A stretch of DNA of 64,000 nt from Burkholderia ubonensis (GCF_902833085.1 NZ_CADFEB010000002.1:186001-250000), one strand, 5' to 3'. Shown: positions 45,670 through 55,148, counted from the stretch's first letter. Numbers and translations are program-made. The notes: a model not told the origin generated them from the letters alone.

Positions 45670-47046
45670 TCAGCGGATCGTGTTCAGCACCGCTTCCACC
45701 GCCTGGCCGATCGCGAGCAGCGCGTCGTCGCGATGCGGCGCGGCGGCGAGCATCAGGCCGACCGGCGCGGCGTCGCGCGGATGGCACGGCAGCGACAGCG
45801 CGCACGCATCGAGGAAGTTGAACGCGCTCGGGTTGCGCAGGATCAGCGCGTTGGCGCGTGCGAACGCGTCGTCGTCCGTTTCCAGTTCGGCGATGCGCGG
45901 CGGCACGACCGGCACCGTCGGCGCGACCAGCGCGTCGAAGCGCGACCAGACCGTGTGTGCGGCTTCGTCGAGCAGCGCGTGGCGCGCGGCGAGCAGGTCG
46001 AGGTAGTCGGCCGCGCTCGCGGGCTCGCCCTTCAGGATCCGAGTCAGCACGCGCGGGTCGTACCGGTCGCTGTGTTGCGCGAGCAGCGGCCGGTGCCATG
46101 CGTAGGCCTCGATCGGCGAGAAGCCGAAGCGGTTGATGTCAGGCAGCCGGTCGAGCGCCGCGAAGCGCACCTCGGTGACGATCGCGCCGGCCGCTTCCAG
46201 GTGCTTGAGCGCGGCGTCGAGCGATGCGGCGACGTCGGCGTCGACCCCGTCCGTCACATAGTTCGTCAGCACGCCGAGCCGCACGCCTTCGAGCGGGCGC
46301 GCGGCGGGCACGTGCGGCTCGAGGCCGGCGAGCATCCGGTCGACGAGCGCGCAGCATGCGACCGTCAGGCCGATCGGGCCGAACGAGTCGAGCGTCGTCG
46401 ACAGCGGCACGCCGCCTTGCCGCGGAATCCGGCTCGCGGTCGGCTTGAAGCCCGTCAGCCCGCACAGCGCGGCCGGGATGCGGATCGAGCCGCCGGTGTC
46501 GGTGCCGAGCGCGACGGCCGCCATGCCGTCGGCGACGGACGCGGCAGCGCCCGACGACGAGCCGCCGGCGATCCGCGCGTCGCCCGGCACGTCGCGGCGA
46601 TACGGCGAGCGCGGCGTGCCGAAATGCGGATTCAGGCCGAGGCCGGAGAATGCGAATTCGCTCATGTTGGTGCGGCCGACCAGCACCGCGCCCGCGCGCT
46701 TGAGCCGCGCGACGGCGATCGCGTCGGTCGTGGCGGGCGGCGCGCCGTCGAGCACGCGCGAGCCGGCCCGCGTCACCTGGCCGGCGACGTCGAACAGGTC
46801 CTTCACCGACACCGGAATGCCCGCGAGCGGCGACAGCACGGTGCCGGCCGCGCGCAGCCGGTCGTGCGCATCGGCTGCGGCGCGCGCGTTGTCGGCGTCG
46901 ACTTCGGTGAACACGACCGCGCCCTGGCCGGCCGGATCGGCGATCCGTGCGAGCGCGGTGTCGACGAGCGCGCGGCTCGTCGTCCTGCCGGACGCGAGAT
47001 CCGCGGCGAGCTGGGCGAGCGGAGGGAGGGGCGTGAAAGTGGTCAT
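45670..47046 (-). CDS. Amidase signature enzyme
   Basis: A 458-residue serine amidase. The catalytic triad is readable: Lys82 in GIPVSVKDLFDVAG, the cis-Ser in AGGSSSGAAASVADGM (about 163) and the nucleophile Ser187 in GTDTGGSIRIPAALCGLTGF. Substrate cannot be told: possibilities include small aliphatic amides, allophanate-like compounds or non-standard amidotransferase substrates. The ATG at 47046 (MTTFTPLPPLAQLAADLASG) is preferred to an upstream reading. The GntR-type gene starts just upstream in the same direction, so the two may be regulator and target. Confidence 0.88.
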   Translation of the reverse strand: MTTFTPLPPLAQLAADLASGRTTSRALVDTALARIADPAGQGAVVFTEVDADNARAAADAHDRLRAAGTVLSPLAGIPVSVKDLFDVAGQVTRAGSRVLDGAPPATTDAIAVARLKRAGAVLVGRTNMSEFAFSGLGLNPHFGTPRSPYRRDVPGDARIAGGSSSGAAASVADGMAAVALGTDTGGSIRIPAALCGLTGFKPTASRIPRQGGVPLSTTLDSFGPIGLTVACCALVDRMLAGLEPHVPAARPLEGVRLGVLTNYVTDGVDADVAASLDAALKHLEAAGAIVTEVRFAALDRLPDINRFGFSPIEAYAWHRPLLAQHSDRYDPRVLTRILKGEPASAADYLDLLAARHALLDEAAHTVWSRFDALVAPTVPVVPPRIAELETDDDAFARANALILRNPSAFNFLDACALSLPCHPRDAAPVGLMLAAAPHRDDALLAIGQAVEAVLNTIR

Positions 47047-47053
47047 GGTCGGC

Positions 47054-47737
47054 TCAGGGATGAAGATGTTGAAGAAGGGTGGCGCGGAACGAGTCGATAT
47101 GGCGTTCGACGGCCGCGCGCGCACCGGCGGCGTCGCGCGCGGCGAGCCGCTCGAACAGTTCGCGGTGTTCGCGCTGGACGTCGGCGAGGTGGTCCGGTGC
47201 GGACAGCGTGACGAACCAGAAGCGCAGCGAGCGCTCGTGCAGCCCGCGCAGGATCTCGGCCAGCACCGGGTTGCGCGCGGCCGCGCCGATCGTCAGATGA
47301 AACGCGCGGTCGAGCTCCATCATCCCCTCGACGTCGTGCGCGTCGGCGCGGGTCTCGCCGTCGTCGAGCAGCGCGGCCAGGCGCGCAAAATCGTCCGGAG
47401 TCGCGTGGCGGGCGGCGAGCTCGACGCAGTGCGCTTCGTTGATGCGCCGCACGTCGATGATCGCGACGATGTCGTCGAGCGACAGCGGCTGCACCATCAG
47501 CCCCTTGCGCGGGATGACCGACAGCAGCCCCTCGAGCACGAGGCGATGCACGGCCTGATGAACCGGCGTGCGGCCGATGCCGGTGCGCGCGACGAGCTCG
47601 GCTTCGTTGAGCGCGGCGCCGGGCTTGAGGCGCATCGTGATGATGTCGCGCTGGATCAGCGCATATGCGCGTTCGGCGAGGCTGGCGGACGAGGCAGGGG
47701 GGCGGCGGGCGGGCGGGGCATCGATCCGGGTGTTCAT
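47054..47737 (-). CDS. GntR-family regulator with FCD effector domain
   Basis: A 227-residue repressor or activator. The winged HTH reads SLAERAYALIQRDIITMRLK and EAELVARTGIGRTPVHQAVH. The FCD domain has DLDRAFHLTIGAAARNPVLA and the Asp/His metal-binding pattern. The start is uncertain: ATG at 47737 gives a normal FCD length, but no ribosome site is seen and 47794 is a further option. A 12-bp perfect palindrome 79 bp upstream is the likely operator. It is seven bases upstream of the amidase gene on the same strand. Confidence 0.85.
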   Translation of the reverse strand: MNTRIDAPPARRPPASSASLAERAYALIQRDIITMRLKPGAALNEAELVARTGIGRTPVHQAVHRLVLEGLLSVIPRKGLMVQPLSLDDIVAIIDVRRINEAHCVELAARHATPDDFARLAALLDDGETRADAHDVEGMMELDRAFHLTIGAAARNPVLAEILRGLHERSLRFWFVTLSAPDHLADVQREHRELFERLAARDAAGARAAVERHIDSFRATLLQHLHP

Positions 47738-47815
47738 GCGGGTGGTGGCGCGGCGGCCGGGCGAGGCGAGGGCATTCGGATAGCTCCGGCGCATGGGCAA
47801 TGCGTCGATATTATG

Positions 47816-47827
47816 GTGATATATCAC
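47816..47827. promoter_or_regulatory. Perfect palindrome GTGATATATCAC, likely GntR/FCD operator
   Basis: The 12-bp palindrome GTGATATATCAC is AT-rich in its core and lies in the divergent region between the GntR-type gene and the GATase-type gene. FCD regulators bind short palindromes with an A/T core in such positions. Confidence 0.55.
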
Positions 47828-47989
47828 AGATGTCCAGCGCGCCCGGTCGGCGGCGCTCCCCCCGCGGGAAGCGACCGGACCCTTGCAACATTGATGACAA
47901 GATGTTGTCGGTTCCCCGCGCGATCGGGCACTGAAGCATAATGAACCTTCGTCAATCCACCCGCGTGAGCGACGCAGCAGACCAACGTC

Positions 47990-49189
47990 ATGAGCGAAAA
48001 CACGCCTTCCTTCGCCGGCTCGGCCGGCACGTCATCTCCTTCTTCCGATCCCACCCGTCCGAATTCGGTGAACGCAGCGGCCGGCACGGCCGCCCAGACG
48101 TCCGCGGCACAAGGCGTCGTCGATGACGTCGCCGGGGCGGGCGCTTCGCCCGTCACCGGGGCGTCCGAGCCGGGTGCGCCGGGGACAGCGGCCGGCGGCG
48201 CCGGCGCGACGGCGAACGAACGCAAACCGGGCGCGCCGCCGCCGGGATTCGGCGCGCCGCCCGACTTCGACACGCCGCGGCCGCCGCCCGCGAGCGCGCA
48301 GACCGCGCCGCCCGCCTATCTGAAGCAGAGCGACACGCCGTGGTCGGTGTTCGGCCGGATCATCGCGGCGCGTGCGCGCCGCCTGTTCGACCGCGCCGGC
48401 CAGCGCATCACGCAGCGCACGCTGCGCATCGGCGTGTCCGCGCGGATCTTCCATCCGGAGCCCGGTGCAAAGGGGCTGCGCGGCAAGACGCTGCAGTACC
48501 TGGAGGAATCGATCGCGCACTGGGTGATGTCGCGCGACGTGCTGGTCTTCATGATTCCGACCGTCGGTCATCAGGGGATGCTGCATCCGAGCAACATCCG
48601 CCTGCGCGACTATGCGAAGCATCTCGACGGCCTGCTGCTGCAGGGCGGCGCCGACGTGTCGCCGCAGACCTATGCGGCATCGGACGCACATCCCGAATGG
48701 CCGGGCGACCGCGTGCGCGACATGTACGAGCTCGAACTGCTGCACGAATTCGTCGAGTCCGGCAAGCCGGTGCTCGGCGTGTGCCGCGGCTGCCAGCTGA
48801 TCAACGTCGCGTTCGGCGGGTCGCTCTACCAGGACATCGCGACCGACGTGCCGACCGCGAACCCGCACGTGAGCGAGCATTACGACCAGCACCGCCACGC
48901 GATCCGGTTCCCCGACAGCTCGACGCTCGCGAGCATGTTCCCGGGGCGCCGCGAGGCGATCGTCAATTCGATCCATCACCAGGCGATCCGCGACCTGGGC
49001 CGTGACCTGAACATAGAGGCCGTCTCGGCCGGCGACGGGATCATCGAGGGCATCCGCTACCGGCGCGCGCCGTTCGTCGTCGGCGTGCAGTGGCACCCCG
49101 AGTTCCATCGCGCGGGTGGGGCCGAACTGCTCGATTGCACGCCGCTGCTCGACGCATTCCTGCGTGCCGCGCGCGAGACCCGCCTGTAA
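47990..49189 (+). CDS. Class I GATase hydrolase (gamma-glutamyl-GABA hydrolase-like) with disordered N terminus
   Basis: A 399-residue protein. From about residue 145 it is a peptidase C26/class I glutamine-amidotransferase fold: LLQGGADVSPQTY, GVCRGCQ (nucleophile Cys265), GSLYQDI and VVGVQWHPEFH (catalytic His and Glu). It resembles PuuD, which cleaves gamma-glutamyl-GABA, but no other puu genes are next to it. The first 110 or so residues are Ala, Gly, Pro and Ser only and should be disordered, an unusual addition. It starts with ATG at 47990. Confidence 0.85.
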   Translation: MSENTPSFAGSAGTSSPSSDPTRPNSVNAAAGTAAQTSAAQGVVDDVAGAGASPVTGASEPGAPGTAAGGAGATANERKPGAPPPGFGAPPDFDTPRPPPASAQTAPPAYLKQSDTPWSVFGRIIAARARRLFDRAGQRITQRTLRIGVSARIFHPEPGAKGLRGKTLQYLEESIAHWVMSRDVLVFMIPTVGHQGMLHPSNIRLRDYAKHLDGLLLQGGADVSPQTYAASDAHPEWPGDRVRDMYELELLHEFVESGKPVLGVCRGCQLINVAFGGSLYQDIATDVPTANPHVSEHYDQHRHAIRFPDSSTLASMFPGRREAIVNSIHHQAIRDLGRDLNIEAVSAGDGIIEGIRYRRAPFVVGVQWHPEFHRAGGAELLDCTPLLDAFLRAARETRL

Positions 49190-49264
49190 GACCGTCGAGC
49201 GTTGCAACGACGCGCCGCATCTCGTTAAATTCGAGATGCGGCATCGGCGAATTGAACGATAATC

Positions 49265-49978
49265 GTGAGTTCCCGATTCGTCCGCCGGAGTCTGACGTTG
49301 GTCTTCCGAAATCTTTCCCCTGTCCGATGCGCAACGTGGATCGTTGCGATGGCCGCATGCGCGCACGCCGTTGCGGCGTGGTCCGCCGACGACACGGCGC
49401 CCGTCGCCGGCACCCGCCCGGCCGTGACGAGCCTGAGCGGCGAAGCCGCACCCGCGGCGGATGGGGCCGCGCAAGGCAACGTCGCCGAGCTGACGCGGAT
49501 GCTGCGCGACGGCAAGGTCGTCGAAATGCGCACCACGTACAACGGCAGCTACGGTGCGAGCCTGATGTTCGATCCGCAGGAAATGACGTACTACGTCGCG
49601 CTGTTCCAGGACAAGCACCTCTGGCGGGTGATCAAGTCGCAGGACAAGAGTCGCGCGGAAATGATCTATGCGAATTTCATTCAGCAGACCGTACAGTTGT
49701 CGGACATCGAAATCCGCCGGACCGAACTGCAGGCGCAGAAGGCGTTTCTCGAGCGTGTGATCGCATTGTCGAACAGTCGCGCGCAGCAGTTGCAGGCGGA
49801 CTTGGGCATCGCGCGCAGCCAGCAGGCGGAAGTCGCGCAGCGGCAGAAGTCGGCGCAGGAGCAGACGCATGCGCTGCAGATCGAGAAGCGCGCCGCGCAG
49901 GCGCAGTTGCGCGAACTGCAACAGCAGGTACAGCAGCTCGAGCGGCAGACCGAGACGGGGTTGCCGGTGCACAAGTAA
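49265..49978 (+). CDS. DUF2968 protein with coiled coil
   Basis: A 237-residue protein with a signal segment (WIVAMAACAHAVAA). The DUF2968 part reads VAELTRMLRDGKVVEMRTTY and YGASLMFDPQEMTYYVALFQ. The last 100 residues (RTELQAQKAFLERVIALSNS, then long runs of Gln, Glu and Arg) are predicted coiled coil. The start is a GTG at 49265. It is probably an exported, envelope-associated protein of unknown role. A strong terminator follows. Confidence 0.8.
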   Translation: MSSRFVRRSLTLVFRNLSPVRCATWIVAMAACAHAVAAWSADDTAPVAGTRPAVTSLSGEAAPAADGAAQGNVAELTRMLRDGKVVEMRTTYNGSYGASLMFDPQEMTYYVALFQDKHLWRVIKSQDKSRAEMIYANFIQQTVQLSDIEIRRTELQAQKAFLERVIALSNSRAQQLQADLGIARSQQAEVAQRQKSAQEQTHALQIEKRAAQAQLRELQQQVQQLERQTETGLPVHK

Positions 49979-50073
49979 CCACGCGCCGGCCCGGATCGAC
50001 AAGAATCGACGAAACAGCGGGCCCGGCGAAGACGCGATCCTCGCCGGGTCCGACGACCAGGACAGTCTGAACG

Positions 50074-50116
50074 AATCAACCCGATCGGCTTGCGCGGATC
50101 GGGTTGATTTTTTTTG
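50074..50116 (+). terminator. Strong terminator after the DUF2968 gene
   Basis: A 13-bp perfect stem AATCAACCCGATC/GATCGGGTTGATT (50074-50086 and 50097-50109) is followed by eight T residues. Confidence 0.92.
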
Positions 50117-50127
50117 CAGCACGCCGG

Positions 50128-51018
50128 TCAGCGCATGAATGCGTCCGGCGTGTCGGTCAGGCGCCGATGTGACAGCCGCGACGTCCAGTCGCCGTCGGCC
50201 GCGGCCGTTTGCGGCGCCCGCACGGCCGCGGGATGTTCGGCCCGCAGCGCCTTTTCCAGCGCGATCAGCGGTTGCGGGTTGTCGAGCTCGTCGAGCGGTG
50301 TTGTCGTGGACGCGCGTCGAAGCGCGGAGGCTGCCGCCGGCGGTGGGGCGGGCTGGACGCGTGCGACGACCCGGTGGAGCGCGGCGGGCATGGCGGGCTG
50401 CGCGCGCGCCGTCGCCTGCCGTTCGCTTGCACGACTCGTCCGCGGGATCGCTGCGGCGTGCGTCACGACCTGATGTTCGGCTTTGGCGGTCACCGGCGCG
50501 GCGTCGGCAGTGATCACCGGCCTGGCCGCTGCCGCTTCAGGTGCGGCGTGGATCGAAGGCTCGCTGGCAGGTGCGCGGGCAGCGGCGAGCGCGGGCCCCG
50601 GCGGCTGGGCGACACGGCTGACGGCGGTGACGCCCGTTTGCGCGTTACCCGGCGCCCGCGCAGGATCGAAAGCCGGCTCGTGGGCGGCGATGAGCCCGCC
50701 GATGATGCCGAGCGCGCCGAGGGTCCAACAGGACGCGCGCACGGCGCGCCGCGCGGGTGCGGCAGCGTCCGGATGCGAGCGAGGCCGGACCACGACGGGT
50801 TCGGGCTTCGCATCGCTCGACGGCGTCCAGTGGCAGGCGCGATGCGGAGCCTCGACGTCGATGCACGTGGTCTTGGTCCGCGCGGCGTACGCGCTGCCCG
50901 ATCGGGCGTCCGACGTGCCCCGAAACGTCCATTCGCGCCCGAGCGGGATGCCGTCGAGCGGGCGGAATCGGGGAATGGAAAGGTCGCCTTCAACGGGAAC
51001 GAATGGCGATGGATTCAT
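50128..51018 (-). CDS. Hypothetical single-pass membrane protein, Ala/Pro-rich
   Basis: A 296-residue protein starting MNPSPFVPVEGDLSIPRFRP. A soluble N-terminal part is followed by one transmembrane segment (ASCWTLGALGIIGGLIAAH, about residues 125-143), then a long Ala/Pro-rich, low-complexity tail. The topology suggests a short cytoplasmic head and a periplasmic extension like a TonB- or secretion-associated protein (inference). I recognise no family. ATG at 51018 is used. Confidence 0.5.
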   Translation of the reverse strand: MNPSPFVPVEGDLSIPRFRPLDGIPLGREWTFRGTSDARSGSAYAARTKTTCIDVEAPHRACHWTPSSDAKPEPVVVRPRSHPDAAAPARRAVRASCWTLGALGIIGGLIAAHEPAFDPARAPGNAQTGVTAVSRVAQPPGPALAAARAPASEPSIHAAPEAAAARPVITADAAPVTAKAEHQVVTHAAAIPRTSRASERQATARAQPAMPAALHRVVARVQPAPPPAAASALRRASTTTPLDELDNPQPLIALEKALRAEHPAAVRAPQTAAADGDWTSRLSHRRLTDTPDAFMR

Positions 51019-51219
51019 GGCGGCGATACGCGGTGCGGCACGGGAGTGGATGTGGCGCTGGCGTCGAAGTAAATCCGAAATTGTGATCGCTGGGGCGCCG
51101 GCAGTCGATTGGACTAATCCGAATTTGGAGGCCGATGTTCCGACAACCGACGGCAATCGCATGAAACGTGTAACGCTCTTGCCGTCTATCGTCACGATTT
51201 CATCGGCCAGCGCCGGGCG

Positions 51220-51530
51220 GAGCCCTCGAAGTCCGGCTGCCGCTGTCGGACCGCATCGGCCGCCGCCCGGTGCTGATCGCGCTTGCGCTGGTTACGCTCG
51301 TGATCGCCTGTCCGGCCGTCCAGTTGGGTGGTCGCGCAGCCGTCGTTCCTGCGACCGCCCGCGGTCGAGCTGTGGCGGTCGTTCCTTTATGCGTCATGCA
51401 ACGGCGCGATGGTCGTCGCGCTGACCGAAGCGATGCCGGCCGACGTGCGCACGGCCGGCTCTCGCTTGCGTACAGCCTCGCGACCACGATCGACGGCTTT
51501 ACGCCCACGATCTCGACACTGCCGATGGGC
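51220..51530 (+). pseudogene. Decayed MFS transporter fragment (citrate/proton symporter-like)
   Basis: In one frame the DNA reads LPLSDRIGRRPVLIALALVT, an MFS loop 8-9 motif. A frameshift leads to LVAQPSFLRPPAVELWRSFL and ALTEAMPADVRTAG, and another to LSLAYSLATTIDGFTPTIST. Together these match the C-terminal third of MFS citrate or dicarboxylate/H+ symporters in the right order, but no single frame continues. Both ends are missing. It lies just downstream of the end of the TPR/glycosyltransferase gene, on the opposite strand. Confidence 0.75.
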
Positions 51531-53369
51531 TCAGGCGGTGCGCAGCATGCCGGCGACTTCGCTCACGACGTCGCGCCATTGCCCCGGCGCGGGCTGGCGT
51601 ACGAGCCGGGCCTGCGGATACCACGGGCAGTCGCGACCGCCGAACCAGCGCCAGTCGGCCGCGAACGGCAGCATCAGCCACAACGGCTTGCCGAGCGCGC
51701 CGGCGAGGTGCGCGGCCGCGGTGTCGATCGAGACGACGCCGTCGAGCCGTTCGATCAGCGCCGCCGTCGCGGCGAAGTCGGTCAGCCGATCGCCGAACGG
51801 GTGGACGCGCGGATGCGCGTCGAGGCGGGCCAGCTCGTCGTCGTCGACGGCCGGCTGCAGCACGATCCAGTCGATGTCGGGCAACGCGAACAGCGGCTCG
51901 AGCGCGGCCAGCGGCATCGAGCGATTGTCCCGTGCATGGCGCCGCCCGGACCAGACGATGCCGAACTTGCGTCGTTGCTGCCCGCCGATGGAGCCGCGAA
52001 AGCGCCGGCGGGCAGGGTCCGGTGCGTGGAGGTAGCGCGTGCTGGACAGGATGTCGTCCGGCTGCAGCCCGAGCGCGAACGGCAGGCTCAGCAGCGTGCA
52101 ACCGACGTCCGCTGCGGGCGCCTTCGCCGCGCCCTGCGCGACGAGCGTGACGCGCCAGCGAGCGGCGGCCGGCTCGAGCAGCGCGACGAGTTCCGGCTGC
52201 ACTTCGAGCACGACGTGCGCGCAGCGCGCACGGGCAAGCGGCACGAAGCGGACGAACTGCAGCGTGTCGCCGAACCCTTGTTCCGCGCGGATCAGCAGCG
52301 TGCGCGACGCGATCGGCTCGCCCTGCCAGCGCGGCAGCGCGCCGAGCGGTGTCGCGCCGGGCGTGGCATGGCGCGCCTCGTAGGCGGGCAGGCCGCGGGT
52401 GAAATCGCCGAGCGTCAGCAGCGTGACCGCGCGATGCAATTGCGCCAGTGTGAAGTCCGGCTCGACGCGCAGCGCCTGGTCGAACGCGCGCAGCGCCATC
52501 TCGTGCGCGCCGAGCGCGTGGTGCGCGGTGCCGAGGTTCAGCCATGCGAGGCTGAACGACGGATCGAGGCCGACCGCGCGCTCGTAGAAGGGCAGCGCGT
52601 CGCGATGGCGGTCCTGCGCGCTCAGCGCGTTCGCGAGGCCGAACAGCGCGAGCGGAAAGGACGGATGCAGCGCGAGCGTGGCTTCGAACGCCGCGGCCGC
52701 TTCGGCGTGGCGGCCAACCGCGTCGAGCGTGTTGCCGAGGTTGAAATGCGCGGCGACGAAGCGCGGCTGCGCGGCGATGGCCGCATGGAAATGCGCGATC
52801 GCGTCGTCGGCCCGGCCCATCGCGGACAGCGCCATCGCGAGGTTGTTGTGCGCGCCGGCATGGCCCGGCCGCAGCGCCAGCGCGCGATGGAACGCGGCCA
52901 GCGCATCATCGTGACGGCCGAGCGCGTTCAGCGCGTTGCCGAGATTGTTGTGGATCGACGCGTCGTCGGGCGTGAGCCGCAGCGCGCGGCCGAACGCGTC
53001 GATCGCCTCGTCGTGACGCTGCAGCGCCGCATACGCGTTGCCGAGGTTGTAGTGCGCAAGCGGAAATTCGGGCGCGAGCGTCAGCGCGTTGCGAAAGCGG
53101 TCGAGCGCCTCCTCGACGCGGCCGAGCGCTTTGAGCGCATTGCCGAGATTGAGCTGCAGCGCGGCGTCGTCCGGGCGCAGCGCGACCGCGCGGCCGACGA
53201 GATCGGCCGCTTCGGCGTGCTGCCCCTGCTGATGCCGAAGCACGCCGAACAGATGCAGCGCGTCGGCGTCAGCGGGATTGGCGGCGAGCGCGGCGCGGTA
53301 GCCGTGCTCGGCGTCGGCGAGGCGGCCCGCGCGATGCGCGGCGTACGCTCGGTCGAAGGCGGAATCCAT
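51531..53369 (-). CDS. TPR protein with GT9-like glycosyltransferase C terminus
   Basis: A 612-residue protein. Residues about 1-350 are about ten TPR units (for example ALHLFGVLRHQQGQHAEAAD and HYNLGNAYAALQRHDEAIDA). The rest has a heptosyltransferase-like nucleotide-sugar-binding region (RRKFGIVWSGRRHARDNRSM and VVSIDTAAAHLAGALGKPLW). Related proteins are annotated as TPR repeat glycosyltransferases or SPINDLY-like O-GlcNAc transferases. The start ATG at 53369 (MDSAFDRAYAAHRAGRLADA) is the point where the repeat begins. Acceptor unknown. Confidence 0.82.
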   Translation of the reverse strand: MDSAFDRAYAAHRAGRLADAEHGYRAALAANPADADALHLFGVLRHQQGQHAEAADLVGRAVALRPDDAALQLNLGNALKALGRVEEALDRFRNALTLAPEFPLAHYNLGNAYAALQRHDEAIDAFGRALRLTPDDASIHNNLGNALNALGRHDDALAAFHRALALRPGHAGAHNNLAMALSAMGRADDAIAHFHAAIAAQPRFVAAHFNLGNTLDAVGRHAEAAAAFEATLALHPSFPLALFGLANALSAQDRHRDALPFYERAVGLDPSFSLAWLNLGTAHHALGAHEMALRAFDQALRVEPDFTLAQLHRAVTLLTLGDFTRGLPAYEARHATPGATPLGALPRWQGEPIASRTLLIRAEQGFGDTLQFVRFVPLARARCAHVVLEVQPELVALLEPAAARWRVTLVAQGAAKAPAADVGCTLLSLPFALGLQPDDILSSTRYLHAPDPARRRFRGSIGGQQRRKFGIVWSGRRHARDNRSMPLAALEPLFALPDIDWIVLQPAVDDDELARLDAHPRVHPFGDRLTDFAATAALIERLDGVVSIDTAAAHLAGALGKPLWLMLPFAADWRWFGGRDCPWYPQARLVRQPAPGQWRDVVSEVAGMLRTA

Positions 53370-53498
53370 GACGCGAAAACTGGCGGGAAACGCGCATTGT
53401 CCCATACCCGGCCAGGGGGCCCCGGTCGGCCGTCCGGCATATGGTCCCGTCAGGCGGAGCGGCGTAGACTTGCAGGGTCGCGTGTCATCGAGGTTCTC

Positions 53499-55148
53499 AT
53501 GGTCGACGAACTGCTCGATATTCCCCCCGTGCTGGTCGTCGGCGCGGGGCCGACCGGCCTTGCCGCCGCGATGAGCCTTGCCCGGGCGCGCGTGCCGGTG
53601 CGCGTGATCGACCAGGCGGCGGAGCCGTCGCCGTATTCGCGCGCGATCGGCATCCAGGCGCGCACGCTCGAATTGCTGGAGCAGCACCGCGTGGTCGAGC
53701 CGTTTCTCGCGAGCGGGCATCGCGCGCACGCGGCGGCGCTGCACGCGGACGGCCGCGTGATCGCCCGGCTCGATTTCGATCCGCTGCAGACGCGCTATCC
53801 GTATCTGCTGTTTCTCGACCAGAGCGTCACGGAGCGGCTGCTCGCCGAGCATCTCGAGAGCCTCGGCGTGACGGTCGAGCGCGGCCTCACGCTGACCGCC
53901 TGCGACGCGGGCGGCGCGTCCCTCGACGTGACGATCCGCGATGCGCGCGGCGCGGAGGAGAGGCTCGCGCCGTCGTACCTGATCGCCGCCGACGGCGCGC
54001 ACAGCACGGTGCGGCATCTGCTCGGCGTGGGCTTTGCCGGCCGGCCGTTCGAGCAGACGTTCCTGCTCGCCGATCTCGCGGCGATTCCCGACTGGCCGGA
54101 CGACGAGATTCATCTGTTCACGACGGCGGAAGGCATCGCGGGCCTGTTCCCGATGGGCGACGGCCGCTACCGGCTGGTGGCGGACCGGCCGCGGGAGAAC
54201 GGCGCGCTGTCCGACGAGCGCGGGCCGTCGCTTGCACGATGCCAGGAGATCGTCCGTGCACGCATGGGGACGCCGATCGTCGTCAGCGACCTGACGTGGT
54301 CGTCCTATTTCCACCTGCACAGCCGGATGGTCGAGCGCTTGCGGCACGGGCGCGTGTTCTTCGCGGGCGACGCCGCGCACGTCCATAGCCCTGCCGGCGC
54401 GCAAGGCATGAACACCGGCATCCAGGAGGCGTTCAACCTCGGCTGGAAGCTTGCGCGGGTGCTGGGTGCGGGGGCGCCGGAGCGGCTGCTCGACACGTAT
54501 CACACGGAGCGCCATCCGATCGAGCGCGACGTGTTGCGGCAGACGAGCTTCCTGACGCAGATCGTCGAGGCCGATCGCGGGCCGATGAAGCTGCTGCGCG
54601 ATCACGTCGTGCCGCTGCTGGCGTCGTTCGGGCCGATGCGCGACGCGGTGCGGCGCACGGTCAGCGAACTGGGGGTGCAGTACCGCAAAAGCCCGCTCAC
54701 GCTCGAGCGCGTGCTCGACGGCGGCCCGCGCGCGGGCGAGCGGGCGCCCGATGCGCTCGTGCACGTGATCGACGGGCCGCTCGGGCAGGCGCCGGGCGTC
54801 GCGCGGCTGTTCGACCTGCACGAGCCGACGGGCTTCACGCTGCTGTTGCTCGAGGATCCACCCCAGGAGGGCGGGGCGGGCGCGCCGCCGCCCGCTGCCG
54901 AGGCCGCGCAGGCCCTTGCGCAGTCGCTCGAACGGATCATGCCGGGCGCGGTGCGCGTGTGGCGCGTCGCCGATACCGAAGGCGACGGTGCGGCGGGGCT
55001 GGCCGACGCCTACGGCCGGTCGCGTCCGTCGTTCTACCTGGTGCGGCCCGACGGCTATATCGCGGCGCGCGGCCGGCTCGCGTCCGACACGAACGCGCTG
55101 CTACGCCACTGCGAGAGCTGGTTCGCCGGCGTATCGCTGCCCGCGTAG
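53499..55148 (+). CDS. FAD-dependent aromatic monooxygenase (PheA/TfdB family)
   Basis: A 549-residue flavoprotein hydroxylase. The first GxGxxG is VLVVGAGPTGLAAAMSLARA, followed by RALGI-type RAIGIQARTLELLE, the DG motif in YLIAADGAHSTVRHLL and the second FAD motif FFAGDAAHVHSPAGAQGMNT. The C-terminal thioredoxin-like domain is typical of the phenol-hydroxylase group (GFTLLLLED, then RPDGYIAARG). Probable substrate is a phenolic or 3-hydroxyphenylpropionate-like compound. It starts ATG at 53499, 129 bp from the divergent TPR gene. Confidence 0.88.
   Translation: MVDELLDIPPVLVVGAGPTGLAAAMSLARARVPVRVIDQAAEPSPYSRAIGIQARTLELLEQHRVVEPFLASGHRAHAAALHADGRVIARLDFDPLQTRYPYLLFLDQSVTERLLAEHLESLGVTVERGLTLTACDAGGASLDVTIRDARGAEERLAPSYLIAADGAHSTVRHLLGVGFAGRPFEQTFLLADLAAIPDWPDDEIHLFTTAEGIAGLFPMGDGRYRLVADRPRENGALSDERGPSLARCQEIVRARMGTPIVVSDLTWSSYFHLHSRMVERLRHGRVFFAGDAAHVHSPAGAQGMNTGIQEAFNLGWKLARVLGAGAPERLLDTYHTERHPIERDVLRQTSFLTQIVEADRGPMKLLRDHVVPLLASFGPMRDAVRRTVSELGVQYRKSPLTLERVLDGGPRAGERAPDALVHVIDGPLGQAPGVARLFDLHEPTGFTLLLLEDPPQEGGAGAPPPAAEAAQALAQSLERIMPGAVRVWRVADTEGDGAAGLADAYGRSRPSFYLVRPDGYIAARGRLASDTNALLRHCESWFAGVSLPA

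Noticed and set aside
51531..54821. 1096-residue reading extending the TPR protein upstream through the monooxygenase gene
   Set aside because: Only the part from 53369 has TPR structure; the rest is the antisense of the FAD monooxygenase.
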